DNA from: F1-80-MAGs062 sp046345315
Lineage (GTDB): Bacteria > Planctomycetota > Planctomycetia > Planctomycetales > Planctomycetaceae
Length of the DNA: 64,000 nt
Assembly (NCBI GenBank): GCA_046345315.1
Contig: JBKDKA010000082.1
Coordinates: 1 to 64,000 of the forward strand
Direction of reading: 5' to 3'
The notes beneath the pieces are model-generated. The model was not told where the DNA came from. It did not search any database and was given only the letters and a program-made list of their open reading frames with translations. Positions 6,913 to 15,591 of this stretch are shown piece by piece. The position numbers were made by a program, and so were the translations under genes. Positions within the stretch are counted from its first letter, which is position 1, and each line of letters opens with the position of its first letter.

Positions 6913-9614
6913 CCTTTGCGTTCGTTGTATCGATGCAGTTTCTGCAGCATTTTTGCAACCAGAGCTGTCCATCCGGTCTGATGACTCGCCCCAAGACCAC
7001 GACCGGTTTCACCATGGAAGTATTCGTAAAACAGGACCAGGTCCTTCCAGTTCGGATCATCCCGATATCGTCGATCACCCCCGTGGCACGGTCGGTCTCC
7101 CAGAGCATTCGGCAGAAACAGATTGACCTGTCTTCGGATGATCTCGTGCGCCACTTCTTCCAGATTCATCATCACGCCGGATCCGGTCGGGCATTCGACC
7201 TTCAGTGAGTCACCGTAAAACTCGTGATAGCGTTCCAGAGCTTCGATCAGCAGGTAGTTCAAAGGAAACCAGACCGGCCCGCGCCAGTTACTGTTGCCAC
7301 CGAACATCCACGAATCTGAATCACCGGGAACATAGGAGACTCGATGCTCCTGCCCGTGCGTATTAAAGACAAACGGCTGCTTCTCATGAATTCGTGAAAG
7401 TGACCGCACACCATACGGCGAAAGAAACTCGTTCTCATCAAGAATGTAATGCAGCAGTCGTTCCAGACGTTCGCGAGTCGGTATTGCCAGCAGGAGCATT
7501 CCATTGCCGGTTTCAGAATCATTGATCCCGCGTTCCATATAGGTGATATTGCGGATCTGATCACGCCGATGTTCGACGAACCAGTCCATCCGTTTCCGGA
7601 ATCCCGGCAGGCGATTGATCAGCGTGTCACTCAGAATGACCGCAGTGAACAGCGGGATCACTCCAACCATCGATCGGACGCGAAGCGGAATGTGCTGTTC
7701 TTCGTTGAACAGATGGTCGTAATAAAATCCATCCTGCTCATCCCAGAGCCCGGTTTCGCCGAGCGAATTCATCGCATCCGCGATCTCGATGTAGTGCTCA
7801 AAGAATTTGGACGCCATGTCTGCGTAGGCCGAATTGTTGCTCGCCAGTTCGAGCGACATTCGCAGCATTCGAGCACAGAAAAAGGCCATCCATGCCGTTC
7901 CGTCAGCCTGATGCAGATGTCCTCCCGTCGGAAGAGGCTTCGACCGGTCGAACACACCGATGTTGTCCAGCCCGAGAAACCCACCGGAAAAGATATGCTT
8001 CCCAAGAAGGTCCTTTCGATTAACCCACCAGGTAAAATTCATCAGCAGCTTCTGGAATGTTCGCTCCAGAAACTCCCGATCTCGCCCGCCCGGCGGGCCG
8101 CTCTTTTTGTAGACTCGCCAGCAGGCCCACGCATGAACCGGCGGATTCACGTCGCTCAGGTTCCACTCGTAAGCAGGAATCTGACCATTCGGATGCATAT
8201 ACCATTCGCGAAGAAACAGAATCAGCTGATCCCGTGAAAAGCTGCCGTCGACGTCCGCGAACGGAACCATGTGAAACGCCAGATCCCATGCGGCGTACCA
8301 TGGATACTCCCACTTGTCGGGCATCGAAATCACATCACGATTGAACAGATTAGGCCAGTCGCCGTTGCGAATCTGCTTCCGTGATTTCGGCAGAGGCGGA
8401 CCATTCGGATCCCCCTTCAGCCAGTCATGGACGGAATAGTGATAGAACTGTTTCGTCCACAACAGTCCCGCATAGGCCTGCCTCATGACAGACCGGGATT
8501 CGGCCGGAAGATGATCAGGAATCTTCTGATCATAAAAGGCGTCACACTCGTCCCGACGCTGATTAAAAATCTGATCAAAGGACTCTCCGAAACACTGCTC
8601 CGGAGCTTCCGCACCAGACCAGAGCCTCAGCTTCAAAGTCACCTCTTCGCCGCTCCGCAGCGACACGCGATACATCGCTGCCACTTTGGTGCCGACATTC
8701 TGTGGATTGACCGCGTCTTTGTTCCGAGCAATAAGATACTCGTGAAAACCATCCTTGAAATATTTGCCAGCCAGCGTCGGATCATGCAGATATTTGGGAT
8801 GCGATTCGTTCTCGGTGAACAGCCACTGAGGAAGTGTCCCGTCGGGAGCCGCACCAGCATTGAAAAGAAACTCCCCTAATGAAGCCTGCTGGGTTCGGAT
8901 GATCCCGTCCGGGTCTCGAAAAATCCGAGGCTTCGGCTCACAGCCCTCATGATCACATCCCCATGTCCATGTATTGCGAAACCAGAGCGTGGGCAGAACA
9001 TGGAGCGACGCTGGTGAAGGACCGCGATTGGCAATCGTCAGACGAATCAGGATGTCGTTCGGGGAATTCTTCGCGTATTCAACAACGACATCGAAGTATC
9101 GATTGCGTTCAAAGATTCCGGTGTCGACGAGTTCAAGTTCCGACTCCTGACGGCTTCTTCGCTGATTGTCATGAACCAGTCGTTCGTACGGATATTCAGA
9201 CTGCGGATACTTATACAGCCCCTTCATGTAGGAATGCGTTGGCGACGAGTCGAGGTAATAGTACTCCTCTTTGACGTCTTCTCCGTGGTTCCCTTCATCG
9301 CCGTTGACACCAAACAGTCGCTCTTTCAGGATCGGGTCTTTTCCGTTCCACAGCGCAATGGCGAAACACAGACGGCACTGCCGATCCGTGATTCCCATCA
9401 GTCCGTCTTCACCCCAGCGGTAGGCTCGCCCGCGAGCATGATCGTGCGGAAATGACCACCACGGCTTTCCATCGTGCGAGTAATCTTCGCGGACGGTTCC
9501 CCACTGCCGGTCTGCAAGGTAGGGCCCCCAGCGCTTCCAGTTCGCTCCCGAATCACGACGGCTGTCTGCTTCCAGACGCCTCATTTCTGCATTTCGATGG
9601 TCGTTGGGATCCAT
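6897..9614 (-). CDS. GH63-like glycoside hydrolase (mannosylglycerate hydrolase-like)
   Basis: The protein has about 905 residues, no signal peptide, and the layout of large GH63-related bacterial enzymes. An N-terminal beta-rich half carries the conserved opening RWGPYLADRQWGTVREDYS and GRAYRWGEDGLMGI. An (alpha/alpha)6 toroid follows, with the segments PDKWEYPWYAAWDLAFH and GGFLGLDNIGVFDRS, and the end RGPVWFPLNYLLIEALERY with GWTALVAKMLQ. These segments match the clan of alpha-glucosidases acting on mannosylglycerate, glucosylglycerate or oligosaccharides. The substrate cannot be read from sequence. The ATG at 9614 (MDPNDHRN) fits the conserved part best, but its ribosome site is weak; an ATG at 9665 is possible. 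It stands alone and converges on the permease pair. Confidence 0.8.
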   Translation of the reverse strand: MDPNDHRNAEMRRLEADSRRDSGANWKRWGPYLADRQWGTVREDYSHDGKPWWSFPHDHARGRAYRWGEDGLMGITDRQCRLCFAIALWNGKDPILKERLFGVNGDEGNHGEDVKEEYYYLDSSPTHSYMKGLYKYPQSEYPYERLVHDNQRRSRQESELELVDTGIFERNRYFDVVVEYAKNSPNDILIRLTIANRGPSPASLHVLPTLWFRNTWTWGCDHEGCEPKPRIFRDPDGIIRTQQASLGEFLFNAGAAPDGTLPQWLFTENESHPKYLHDPTLAGKYFKDGFHEYLIARNKDAVNPQNVGTKVAAMYRVSLRSGEEVTLKLRLWSGAEAPEQCFGESFDQIFNQRRDECDAFYDQKIPDHLPAESRSVMRQAYAGLLWTKQFYHYSVHDWLKGDPNGPPLPKSRKQIRNGDWPNLFNRDVISMPDKWEYPWYAAWDLAFHMVPFADVDGSFSRDQLILFLREWYMHPNGQIPAYEWNLSDVNPPVHAWACWRVYKKSGPPGGRDREFLERTFQKLLMNFTWWVNRKDLLGKHIFSGGFLGLDNIGVFDRSKPLPTGGHLHQADGTAWMAFFCARMLRMSLELASNNSAYADMASKFFEHYIEIADAMNSLGETGLWDEQDGFYYDHLFNEEQHIPLRVRSMVGVIPLFTAVILSDTLINRLPGFRKRMDWFVEHRRDQIRNITYMERGINDSETGNGMLLLAIPTRERLERLLHYILDENEFLSPYGVRSLSRIHEKQPFVFNTHGQEHRVSYVPGDSDSWMFGGNSNWRGPVWFPLNYLLIEALERYHEFYGDSLKVECPTGSGVMMNLEEVAHEIIRRQVNLFLPNALGDRPCHGGDRRYRDDPNWKDLVLFYEYFHGETGRGLGASHQTGWTALVAKMLQKLHRYNERKGHSPS

Positions 9615-9960
9615 GGGTACATTCAATGGATTCAGATGGTTCTGCAACGAACGACTGATGCACACACACCCGTCTTTCTGTTCGCAGCCGCCGGAGTGTA
9701 TGTCATCAAAGGAAGGAATTCATCGGATCGACACAATTGACTCTTCACATCGTTGGACTGGATGGAAGGTATACATCTGAATGTCACTCGATGAACAACG
9801 GGCAACCTGCGCAGTCTGCGACACCATAATTCCATCTCCGACCCCGAATCCGGACGCTGAAGTGATCGTTTTTCCTACTGACAGAATGTTCTGAGCCTGG
9901 ATAACATTCGGAGTTTCGAACACGTCCGCGTCTGCGTGGTGTTCTCCCGGACATACAGGT
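9615..9960. other. Intergenic region without supported gene
   Basis: About 350 bases between the divergently read glycosidase and the BON-domain gene. Short open frames exist on both strands but none has a ribosome site plus family features. It should contain the glycosidase promoter. The downstream end runs into an 85-bp palindromic repeat. Confidence 0.3.
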
Positions 9961-10047
9961 GGTTTCGAAACCTGGACTGGCTCCCGACGGACGCGGTGTG
10001 TTCCTGCAGATTCTGCAACTGCCAGGGTGGCTGTCCCGGTTTAGAAA
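9961..10047 (-). repeat. 85-bp palindromic repeat, copy A
   Basis: This is one of five related elements of about 85 bp. Its ends are inverted copies of AAACCGGGAC(A/T)GGC(A/T)CCC, and its interior has a directional core (CTTGCAGTTGCAGATTT-like). Copies A, D and E share one orientation and B and C the other. Here the ends are partly degenerate (AAACCTGGACTGGCTCCC on the plus strand). It lies 55 bp upstream of the BON-domain gene and could fold as a hairpin in a transcript. Confidence 0.75.
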
Positions 10048-10101
10048 TGCGCTCCAGTGTTCTCCGAGAAATAACGAACAGGGCAGGGCAGGGAGGTTTC
10101 A

Positions 10102-10383
10102 ATGCTTCAGCAATCCCAAGGGCTCTCAGAGCAGCGATCATGCCATGACATTGAATCCGAAGTTCGGCGAAAAATACTCGCCATGGATGGTCTGACAGTG
10201 AAATCACTCGTTGTGAGACGCATCCCGGATGGTGTCTGTATACAGGGTGTCGTCTGCTCAGCAGGAAGTCAGACCAGCCTGCGAAAGGTGATCGCAGCAT
10301 TACCCGGAATTCGTCAGATTCTCGACCACACGACAATCTGTGAATCCGCTGCCAGAATCGACGCCGAGTTTACGAACGCCTGA
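10102..10383 (+). CDS. Small BON-domain protein
   Basis: The 93-residue protein contains one BON-like module (about residues 22-80). A helix (SEVRRKILAM) is followed by the strand VKSLVVRRIPDGVCIQGVV, then a helix (SLRKVIAALPGIRQILDH) and a closing strand. BON domains usually bind phospholipid or act as small adaptor modules. There is no signal peptide, so a cytoplasmic location is inferred. The start is well supported: GGGAGG lies 5 bases upstream of the ATG. The gene is isolated, between the glycosidase and thyX, and directly follows a palindromic repeat. Four Cys residues are scattered without a clear motif. Confidence 0.6.
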   Translation: MLQQSQGLSEQRSCHDIESEVRRKILAMDGLTVKSLVVRRIPDGVCIQGVVCSAGSQTSLRKVIAALPGIRQILDHTTICESAARIDAEFTNA

Positions 10384-10701
10384 CAAACGCTGGACCGGCT
10401 GCTCGAAAAAAACGGAGAATGCTCAACCAGTGGGCGGAGAAGGTTACCATTCCCGATTTCGTGGAAGCCTCTGACTCGCAACGACGAGACATCGACGCGC
10501 TTCACAGACGACGGATCAGACTCTACAGTTCATCGGCTGCGCATGGATAGATTCCGTCTTTCGATGCCATTTCACGCAGACTCTCTGACTTCCGGCGTGT
10601 TTCCGGATTGAGTGCCTCCGTCAGACAGATTTTCCTGTTCTGAGGCTGAGCTCAACGAGTCTGCTGCCCCGAATGAACTGCAACGACACACTCGCACATT
10701 T
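10384..10701. other. Intergenic region upstream of thyX
   Basis: The 318 bases between the BON gene and the chosen thyX start contain no recognisable gene. A GTG at 10612 is in frame with thyX and would add 30 non-conserved residues. I saw no hairpin followed by a T-tract here, so a shared transcript with the BON gene cannot be excluded. Confidence 0.3.
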
Positions 10702-11631
10702 ATGACTCAGAATTCCGATCTCAGCTCTCAGGAACCCCCGACTCTTGCACAGCAACTGCGATGGAAAAAATTTCCGGTGCTTGATGATGGATTCGTCTGT
10801 CTCGTGGATGTGATGGGGGATGACAGCAGTGTCGTCCAGGCGGCTCGCGTGAGCTACGGTGAGGGCACGAAGCGAGTCAGCGACGACCGGACTCTGATTC
10901 GTTACCTGCTGCGGCATCGCCATACGACACCATTCGAGATGGCAGAAATCAAGCTGCTGCTGCGAGTTCCCATGGACTGCTGGCGTCAGTGGGTGCGTCA
11001 CCGTACGGCCAACATCAATGAGTACAGCACAAGGTATTCACTGGCCATCGATGCAGCTCAGACGACACCGGCCGATGAATGGCGGTCACAGGCAGAACAC
11101 AATCGTCAGGGAAGTGGTGAGATCCTCCCGCTGGAAATGGGCCAGAAACTGACTGCCGAGGAGACAGCTCTGCAGGCAAAGATGAGAGAAGTCTATCAGC
11201 AGCGAATTGAATCCGGTGTTGCTCGTGAACAGGCACGAAAAGACCTTCCGCTGGCGACGTACACCGAAGCTTACTGGAAAATCGACCTGCACAACCTGCT
11301 GCATTTTCTGGCTCTGCGAATGGATTCCCATGCTCAGCTGGAAATTCGCACCTACGCTCAGACAATCGGCGAACAGATTGTGAAACCGCTTTTCCCGGTT
11401 GTCTGGGAAGCGTTTCTCGATTACCGAATGCAGTCCATGTCTCTCACGCGACTGGACTGCGAAGTGATTCAGCGTCTGCACTCCGGAGCCGCCGCGTCAG
11501 GACGAGTTCCGCCATTTACGGAGCCGGATTTTCTCGAAGCTCAGGATCCGGCATGGAAGCCGCTCAGCCGAAGTCGCGAACGCGATGAATGTCTCGAAAA
11601 GCTGATTCACCTGGGAATCGTGCGGAAGTGA
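10702..11631 (+). CDS. thyX: Flavin-dependent thymidylate synthase ThyX
   Basis: ThyX makes dTMP from dUMP using methylene-tetrahydrofolate, FAD and NADPH, and replaces the classical ThyA. The diagnostic ThyX motif is present as RHRTANINEYSTRY (near residue 98); the canonical RHRxxS has Asn instead of Ser at its sixth position, a variant I believe occurs in other ThyX proteins. Flanking conserved parts include HRHTTPFEMAEIKLL before it and LHNLLHFLALRMDSHAQLEIR after it. At 309 residues it is longer than the usual 220-260, with the extra length mostly in the middle helical part. The ATG at 10702 leaves only a short polar lead-in. It appears to be a single-gene unit. Confidence 0.92.
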   Translation: MTQNSDLSSQEPPTLAQQLRWKKFPVLDDGFVCLVDVMGDDSSVVQAARVSYGEGTKRVSDDRTLIRYLLRHRHTTPFEMAEIKLLLRVPMDCWRQWVRHRTANINEYSTRYSLAIDAAQTTPADEWRSQAEHNRQGSGEILPLEMGQKLTAEETALQAKMREVYQQRIESGVAREQARKDLPLATYTEAYWKIDLHNLLHFLALRMDSHAQLEIRTYAQTIGEQIVKPLFPVVWEAFLDYRMQSMSLTRLDCEVIQRLHSGAAASGRVPPFTEPDFLEAQDPAWKPLSRSRERDECLEKLIHLGIVRK

Positions 11632-11691
11632 TGTGCCGCGGAGTCCTGAAGTGGCAGACGTCCGGTGACGATCACATTTACCTTTCGTTCC

Positions 11692-13275
11692 TCAGTCAGT
11701 GTGCTGCCGATCGACCGGCATCGCAGCACCCGCTCGTTTTTCCCAGAACTCTTGAGCCGCCTCGAATTCCGGAAGAACCATCTCGCGGTCCTCTGAGGAA
11801 ATCAGTGTCTGGCGGAGACAGTCAATCCGCTCCCCCGTCCAGCGACGAAAGAAATCGCAGGAATTTTTCTGAACGCTTTGTCCTGGTTTCGCGATCTCGA
11901 CATACCACGGACCGGTGGAGGCAAACCGGAATGTCGAATCCACGTCAGCGACAGCGCGGATCAGAAACCAGCCCGAGTCACTGAGTTCCAGCGTCGTCGG
12001 AAAACGCTCCAGCCGCTGAATTCTTCCGTCGTGAACCAGTTCCAGTGATCGGATCGCGTCGCGGGAATCGATCCGACCATCAATCGTCAGTTCCACTGGC
12101 CCCTCAGACTGGAACACGTGTCCGGGATGCTGAGCATTCGCGGTCACGCGTAACAGTGGTCCGTTCGTCACAAACACCTGCCCGGATCGGACTGCGGACC
12201 ACCATTTCTCGAGCGTCAGTTCGCCGTCTGCTCGGACATACATTCTGTTATAGCCGACGGGATTGGGTAACACTCCGGAAGCACTTCCCGCAGAAGGCGG
12301 GATTCGGAAACCGGCATTCAGAGCATGGTAATAAATGGATTGTGTCCAGTAGCCGTTACCGAGTGGCTCCGGAAACTCATTCAGGTCCCTCGGATGTCCC
12401 CAGGCTTCCTTTCCCGGATACATTTCCGATCGACACATGTGGTTATTCGCGATTCCGACGGAATCAACCATTCCCGTGCTCAGCCAGACAGGAAAGTCCC
12501 ACCAGAATGGCTTTTCTGCATCAACCCAGGCGCTCAGCTTTTTCCCGGCTCTCAGAAAACTATTCGAAGCTGGTGACTCTCGCCGGGCTTTCTGGATCGG
12601 AAGCGGTGACTGCAGCCCGGAGAACAGCAATGCTCCCCCACCGCGTTCATCTTCACCACCCATCTGATCAATGACCCGCCCCTCGTTCGTGATCATCACA
12701 GGGGGAGACGGCAACGGCTGCTGGTCCCAGAGATTATTCTCGTTCCACCACGTAATCACGACAGCCAGCTGCAGATCTTCTGCCTGCATCAGAAGCGGAA
12801 CATCTCTGAGCGGTCTGTGGACATGAGTCTCTCCTGACCACCAGCCTTCCTGCTTCATGTCGATCAGACGATTCAATTCGGACCGGACATTCAGACGTTC
12901 TCCTGATCTGACCGAAAAATCTCCTATGACGACAGCATACTCCGGGCCTCGTTCAATTTCGTAATGGTAATCTCCCGCAGGAATCTGCAGACTTGCGGTC
13001 CCGGGGCAGCAGAAGTGATCGTGGAACCAGGGAAGCGACTGGCTTTTCAGATTCTTTGGGCGTACTGACCTTCCCTCCCGATTCCTCAGGTGCACTCGAC
13101 ACGGAACTCTGACTTCCGTCATACCCTCGAAGATACTGAACTCCACGATCGCATCGTCTTCTGCCTGAATGGCTTCTGTAACATAGTTCCCTATGACAGC
13201 CAGCAGGAACAGGATCTGCATCCAGTGAAGTCCGGCTGCAGAGGCGCCTTTTTCTTGAACTCGATTCATCGTCAT
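11692..13275 (-). CDS. Secreted CehA/McbA-like metallohydrolase
   Basis: The 527-residue protein has an N-terminal signal peptide (HWMQILFLLAVIGNYVTEAIQA), a beta-sandwich region, and then the segment QEGWWSGETHVHRPL near residue 150. That segment is the entry motif of the PHP-like CehA/McbA family of metal-dependent hydrolases. Later parts include GIANNHMCRSEMYPG and SGQVFVTNGPLLRVT, also typical. The substrate is unknown. Two closely spaced ATG codons (13275, 13269) are candidate starts. An upstream start at 13341 would translate 22 residues out of the neighbouring hairpin repeat and is unlikely. The whole putative promoter region of the gene is made of that repeat. Confidence 0.75.
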   Translation of the reverse strand: MTMNRVQEKGASAAGLHWMQILFLLAVIGNYVTEAIQAEDDAIVEFSIFEGMTEVRVPCRVHLRNREGRSVRPKNLKSQSLPWFHDHFCCPGTASLQIPAGDYHYEIERGPEYAVVIGDFSVRSGERLNVRSELNRLIDMKQEGWWSGETHVHRPLRDVPLLMQAEDLQLAVVITWWNENNLWDQQPLPSPPVMITNEGRVIDQMGGEDERGGGALLFSGLQSPLPIQKARRESPASNSFLRAGKKLSAWVDAEKPFWWDFPVWLSTGMVDSVGIANNHMCRSEMYPGKEAWGHPRDLNEFPEPLGNGYWTQSIYYHALNAGFRIPPSAGSASGVLPNPVGYNRMYVRADGELTLEKWWSAVRSGQVFVTNGPLLRVTANAQHPGHVFQSEGPVELTIDGRIDSRDAIRSLELVHDGRIQRLERFPTTLELSDSGWFLIRAVADVDSTFRFASTGPWYVEIAKPGQSVQKNSCDFFRRWTGERIDCLRQTLISSEDREMVLPEFEAAQEFWEKRAGAAMPVDRQHTD

Positions 13276-13276
13276 A

Positions 13277-13890
13277 GCGTCCCCCACGCTGAAGCGTGGG
13301 GCTACGCGCTGAGCTCGCTCCGCGAGCAAATCGCATATCACCCCCGCCGCATTAACAATTTATCCGCCGCGTCCCCCACGCTGAAGCGTGGGGCTACGCG
13401 CTGAGCTCGCTCCGCGAGCGAATCGCATATCGCCCCCGCCGCATCGTAACCAACACAATTCACTCACCCACGCCGCGGATGCGGGGGCAGCGCGTAGCCC
13501 CAGGCTTCAGCCTGGGGTTCGCATCACACAACACAGACAGGGCCGTGAATACGGCCCCAGCCGATTGTCGTGCCCCATCAACATCGTAATGGCTCCCGCC
13601 GTTTCACGGCGAATGTTTTTGGGTTGATCGGATACCCCACGCTGAAGCGTGGGGCTACGCGCTGGGCTCGCTCCGCGAGCAGATCCCATTTCACCCCCGC
13701 CGCATCGTAACCCACACAATTCACTCGCCCACGCCGCGAATGCGGCGGCAGCGCGTAGCCCCAGGCTTCAGCCTGGGGGACGCATCCCACAACACAAACA
13801 GGGCCGTGGATACGGCCCGAGCCAATCGTTGTGCCGCATCACCATCATAATCGCTCGCGGCGCATCACGGCGAATGGTTTTGGTTCGTTA
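13277..13890. repeat. Tandem array of hairpin-rich repeats
   Basis: Two direct repeats of about 260 bp (13369-13630 and 13631-13890) follow a truncated third unit (13277-13368). Each full unit starts with the hairpin CCCCACGCTGAAGCGTGGGG and contains, about 110 bp later, a second hairpin CCCCAGGCTTCAGCCTGGGG. The flanks of the two hairpins (GCTACGCGCTG and CAGCGCGTAGC) are inverted copies that can pair with each other. A third hairpin around GGGCCGTGnATACGGCCC follows in each unit. Spurious open frames run through it because the unit length lets frames stay open. The array adjoins the start codon of the CehA/McbA-like gene. Confidence 0.85.
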
Positions 13891-13942
13891 CCACGCTATC
13901 CGGGCTGCCTACGGGTGACGAAAAAGGTGAATTAGAGATCCG

Positions 13943-13982
13943 CAAACGAAAACAGGGAAACCAGATTTCTCTGATTTCCCTG
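13943..13982 (-). terminator. Rho-independent terminator of tRNA-Thr
   Basis: Read on the minus strand, stem CAGGGAAA pairs with TTTCCCTG, with an additional inner pairing (AGA/TCT), and is followed by TTTTCGTTT. It lies about 23 bases after the tRNA 3' end, so it most likely ends the tRNA transcript. Confidence 0.75.
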
Positions 13983-14004
13983 CATTTTCTGCGGTCACAT
14001 TCAA

Positions 14005-14077
14005 AGCCGCCGACTGGATTTGAACCAGCGACCTACGCTTTACGAAAGCGTCGCTCTGCCAGCTGAGCTACGGCGGC
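14005..14077 (-). tRNA. tRNA-Thr (anticodon CGT)
   Basis: A full cloverleaf is seen on the minus strand. The acceptor is GCCGCCG paired with CGGCGGC. The D-arm is GCTC/GAGC, and the anticodon stem ACGCT/AGCGT carries loop TTCGTAA, giving anticodon CGT for the codon ACG. The T-arm is GCTGG/CCAGT with loop TTCAAAT. The 73rd base is T and CCA is not encoded. A terminator follows closely. Confidence 0.95.
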
Positions 14078-14324
14078 GTTTTTTTATGCCGATGTCCCAT
14101 GACAGAATCAGCATGTCGCGAAGTGTATTCGCCGAACGCATCCAGGACAAGACTTCCCACGACCGTTAAACTTGCCGAACCATGCGAATTCTGACCTTTG
14201 CTGGGCGGAACCACGGAAAGACGGAATTCCGTCAGTTCCCGTTGATCCGTGGACCAGAGACTACCGTTCAGCAGGAGTCAGCCAGCAGGATCCTCTCTGA
14301 TCCAGTTTCTCAGGACCACAACCG
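14078..14324. other. Intergenic region after the tRNA
   Basis: These 247 bases lie between the tRNA (minus) and the hypothetical gene at 14325 (plus). They must hold both promoters. Nothing else was recognised. Confidence 0.3.
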
Positions 14325-15476
14325 ATGACATCAGGCACATCGAATCCGAAAAATTCAGAACGGTCGATCGATCCTCAGAAAAATGATTCTTCGCTCGCCG
14401 AAGAACTCCTGAATGATCTGCTTTTCGGGCTGTCACTTCCGGAACGATTTCTTCGCAGCGCCGTGGGGATTACCGCCGGTACGGCCAAAGAACTCGCTTC
14501 ATTCGTCGTTCCGCAGGCGTTTCAGGATTCGAAAAGCTATGAAGTTGCTGTCCGCAACTCCCTTGGATTCCTGATTTCCGGCGTCGGCACTCTGACATCG
14601 GAAGCCTCAGAGGCTGCTCCCTCGGGAAGTCCGTCTGTCACTGATGTTACCTCTGTTGCGAAGTCTGAAAACCCTCAGAAGACGGCAGAACCGAGCACGA
14701 TTCAGGGGCCTCACGGAGCTGAATCCCCCGGACGGTATCTTGCTCGAAAAGCTGCCAGTAACTTTATCGATATCGCCGGATTCGCCACGCTCCATGTTTC
14801 ACCGCTCTGGGTTCTGGCCATTGTCAGTGATGTGGCGTATGGGACTCAGACTTATCTGAATGAACTCACTGATGAATTGAAGGCTCAGGGACTGATCGAC
14901 AACACCTCAACCATTCACCATGTTGAAGATCTGTTTGATGCCGTGAAGAAAGCCAGTGGCACCGCTGCCAGCGCGTTCGATCAGCCACCACTGTCTCTCG
15001 ATGAACTTCGCAGCAGTATCGATCAGACCCGACAGGCACTCAATGAGATCGACCCGACACAGTTGATCCCGGAAGCGGAAATCGGACGTTACTGGAGCGA
15101 AATGAAGGATCTGGCTGTCCGGGAGAATGTGAGCCTCCTCGGTGTGTCCGGAGCGATTGCGATGCAGACTGTGGAGGGAATCCGGAATCTGACGCACGGA
15201 TCGCTGACCGGTCTTTTCGTCGCGGGTCAGATCGTGAATCGAAATATCTTCGGGCATTATCTGAATGCTCTAGATGGAATTCGACAGCAGGGAATCTGGC
15301 ATTCCGTGCGGGACACCTACGAACCGTACGTCGACCTGGCGTGGAAGAACTTTACGTCATCGAGAAAGACGTGGACGGAGCAGGTGCTGCACCCCGGCAA
15401 CTTCGCTCGATTCTGGAGTTTTATCCGGAACTGGATTTTCGGTAAGAAATCCACGGAAGGACCGCGTTCTCGCTGA
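14325..15476 (+). CDS. Conserved-looking hypothetical protein
   Basis: The 383-residue protein was not recognised. It has a polar N-terminus, two moderately hydrophobic helices (LFGLSLPERFLRSAVGITAG and IDIAGFATLHVSPLWVLAIVSDVAYG) that could lie on or in a membrane, and a long amphipathic helical middle (residues 190-260). Another hydrophobic patch follows near residue 270 (NVSLLGVSGAIAMQTVEGI), and the C-terminus is basic and aromatic. There is no cleavable signal peptide. AGGA precedes the ATG by about 10 bases. Codon pattern and length look like a real gene. It stands alone between the tRNA and the His-rich PDZ gene. I would guess a membrane-associated protein, without assigning a function. 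Confidence 0.55.
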   Translation: MTSGTSNPKNSERSIDPQKNDSSLAEELLNDLLFGLSLPERFLRSAVGITAGTAKELASFVVPQAFQDSKSYEVAVRNSLGFLISGVGTLTSEASEAAPSGSPSVTDVTSVAKSENPQKTAEPSTIQGPHGAESPGRYLARKAASNFIDIAGFATLHVSPLWVLAIVSDVAYGTQTYLNELTDELKAQGLIDNTSTIHHVEDLFDAVKKASGTAASAFDQPPLSLDELRSSIDQTRQALNEIDPTQLIPEAEIGRYWSEMKDLAVRENVSLLGVSGAIAMQTVEGIRNLTHGSLTGLFVAGQIVNRNIFGHYLNALDGIRQQGIWHSVRDTYEPYVDLAWKNFTSSRKTWTEQVLHPGNFARFWSFIRNWIFGKKSTEGPRSR

Positions 15477-15591
15477 TTCTTCACTCTTCCGACTGCATTT
15501 TCCGAATTCACTGTCACAGACGGATCTGCCCTGCGCTCTGCATGTTGTAGGACACAATTACCTGACAACATATTGACGAAAGGTCAGAGCC

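Noticed and set aside
9875..10336. Minus-strand open frame of 153 codons over repeat copy A and the BON gene
   Set aside because: It runs through a palindromic repeat and opposes a gene with a strong ribosome site; composition is Arg/Ser-rich and unlike any family.
13277..13918. Several overlapping open frames (60-90 codons) in both strands
   Set aside because: Produced by the 260-bp repeats; the same peptide (LLAERAQRVAPRFSVG) appears from each unit, and no ribosome sites are present.
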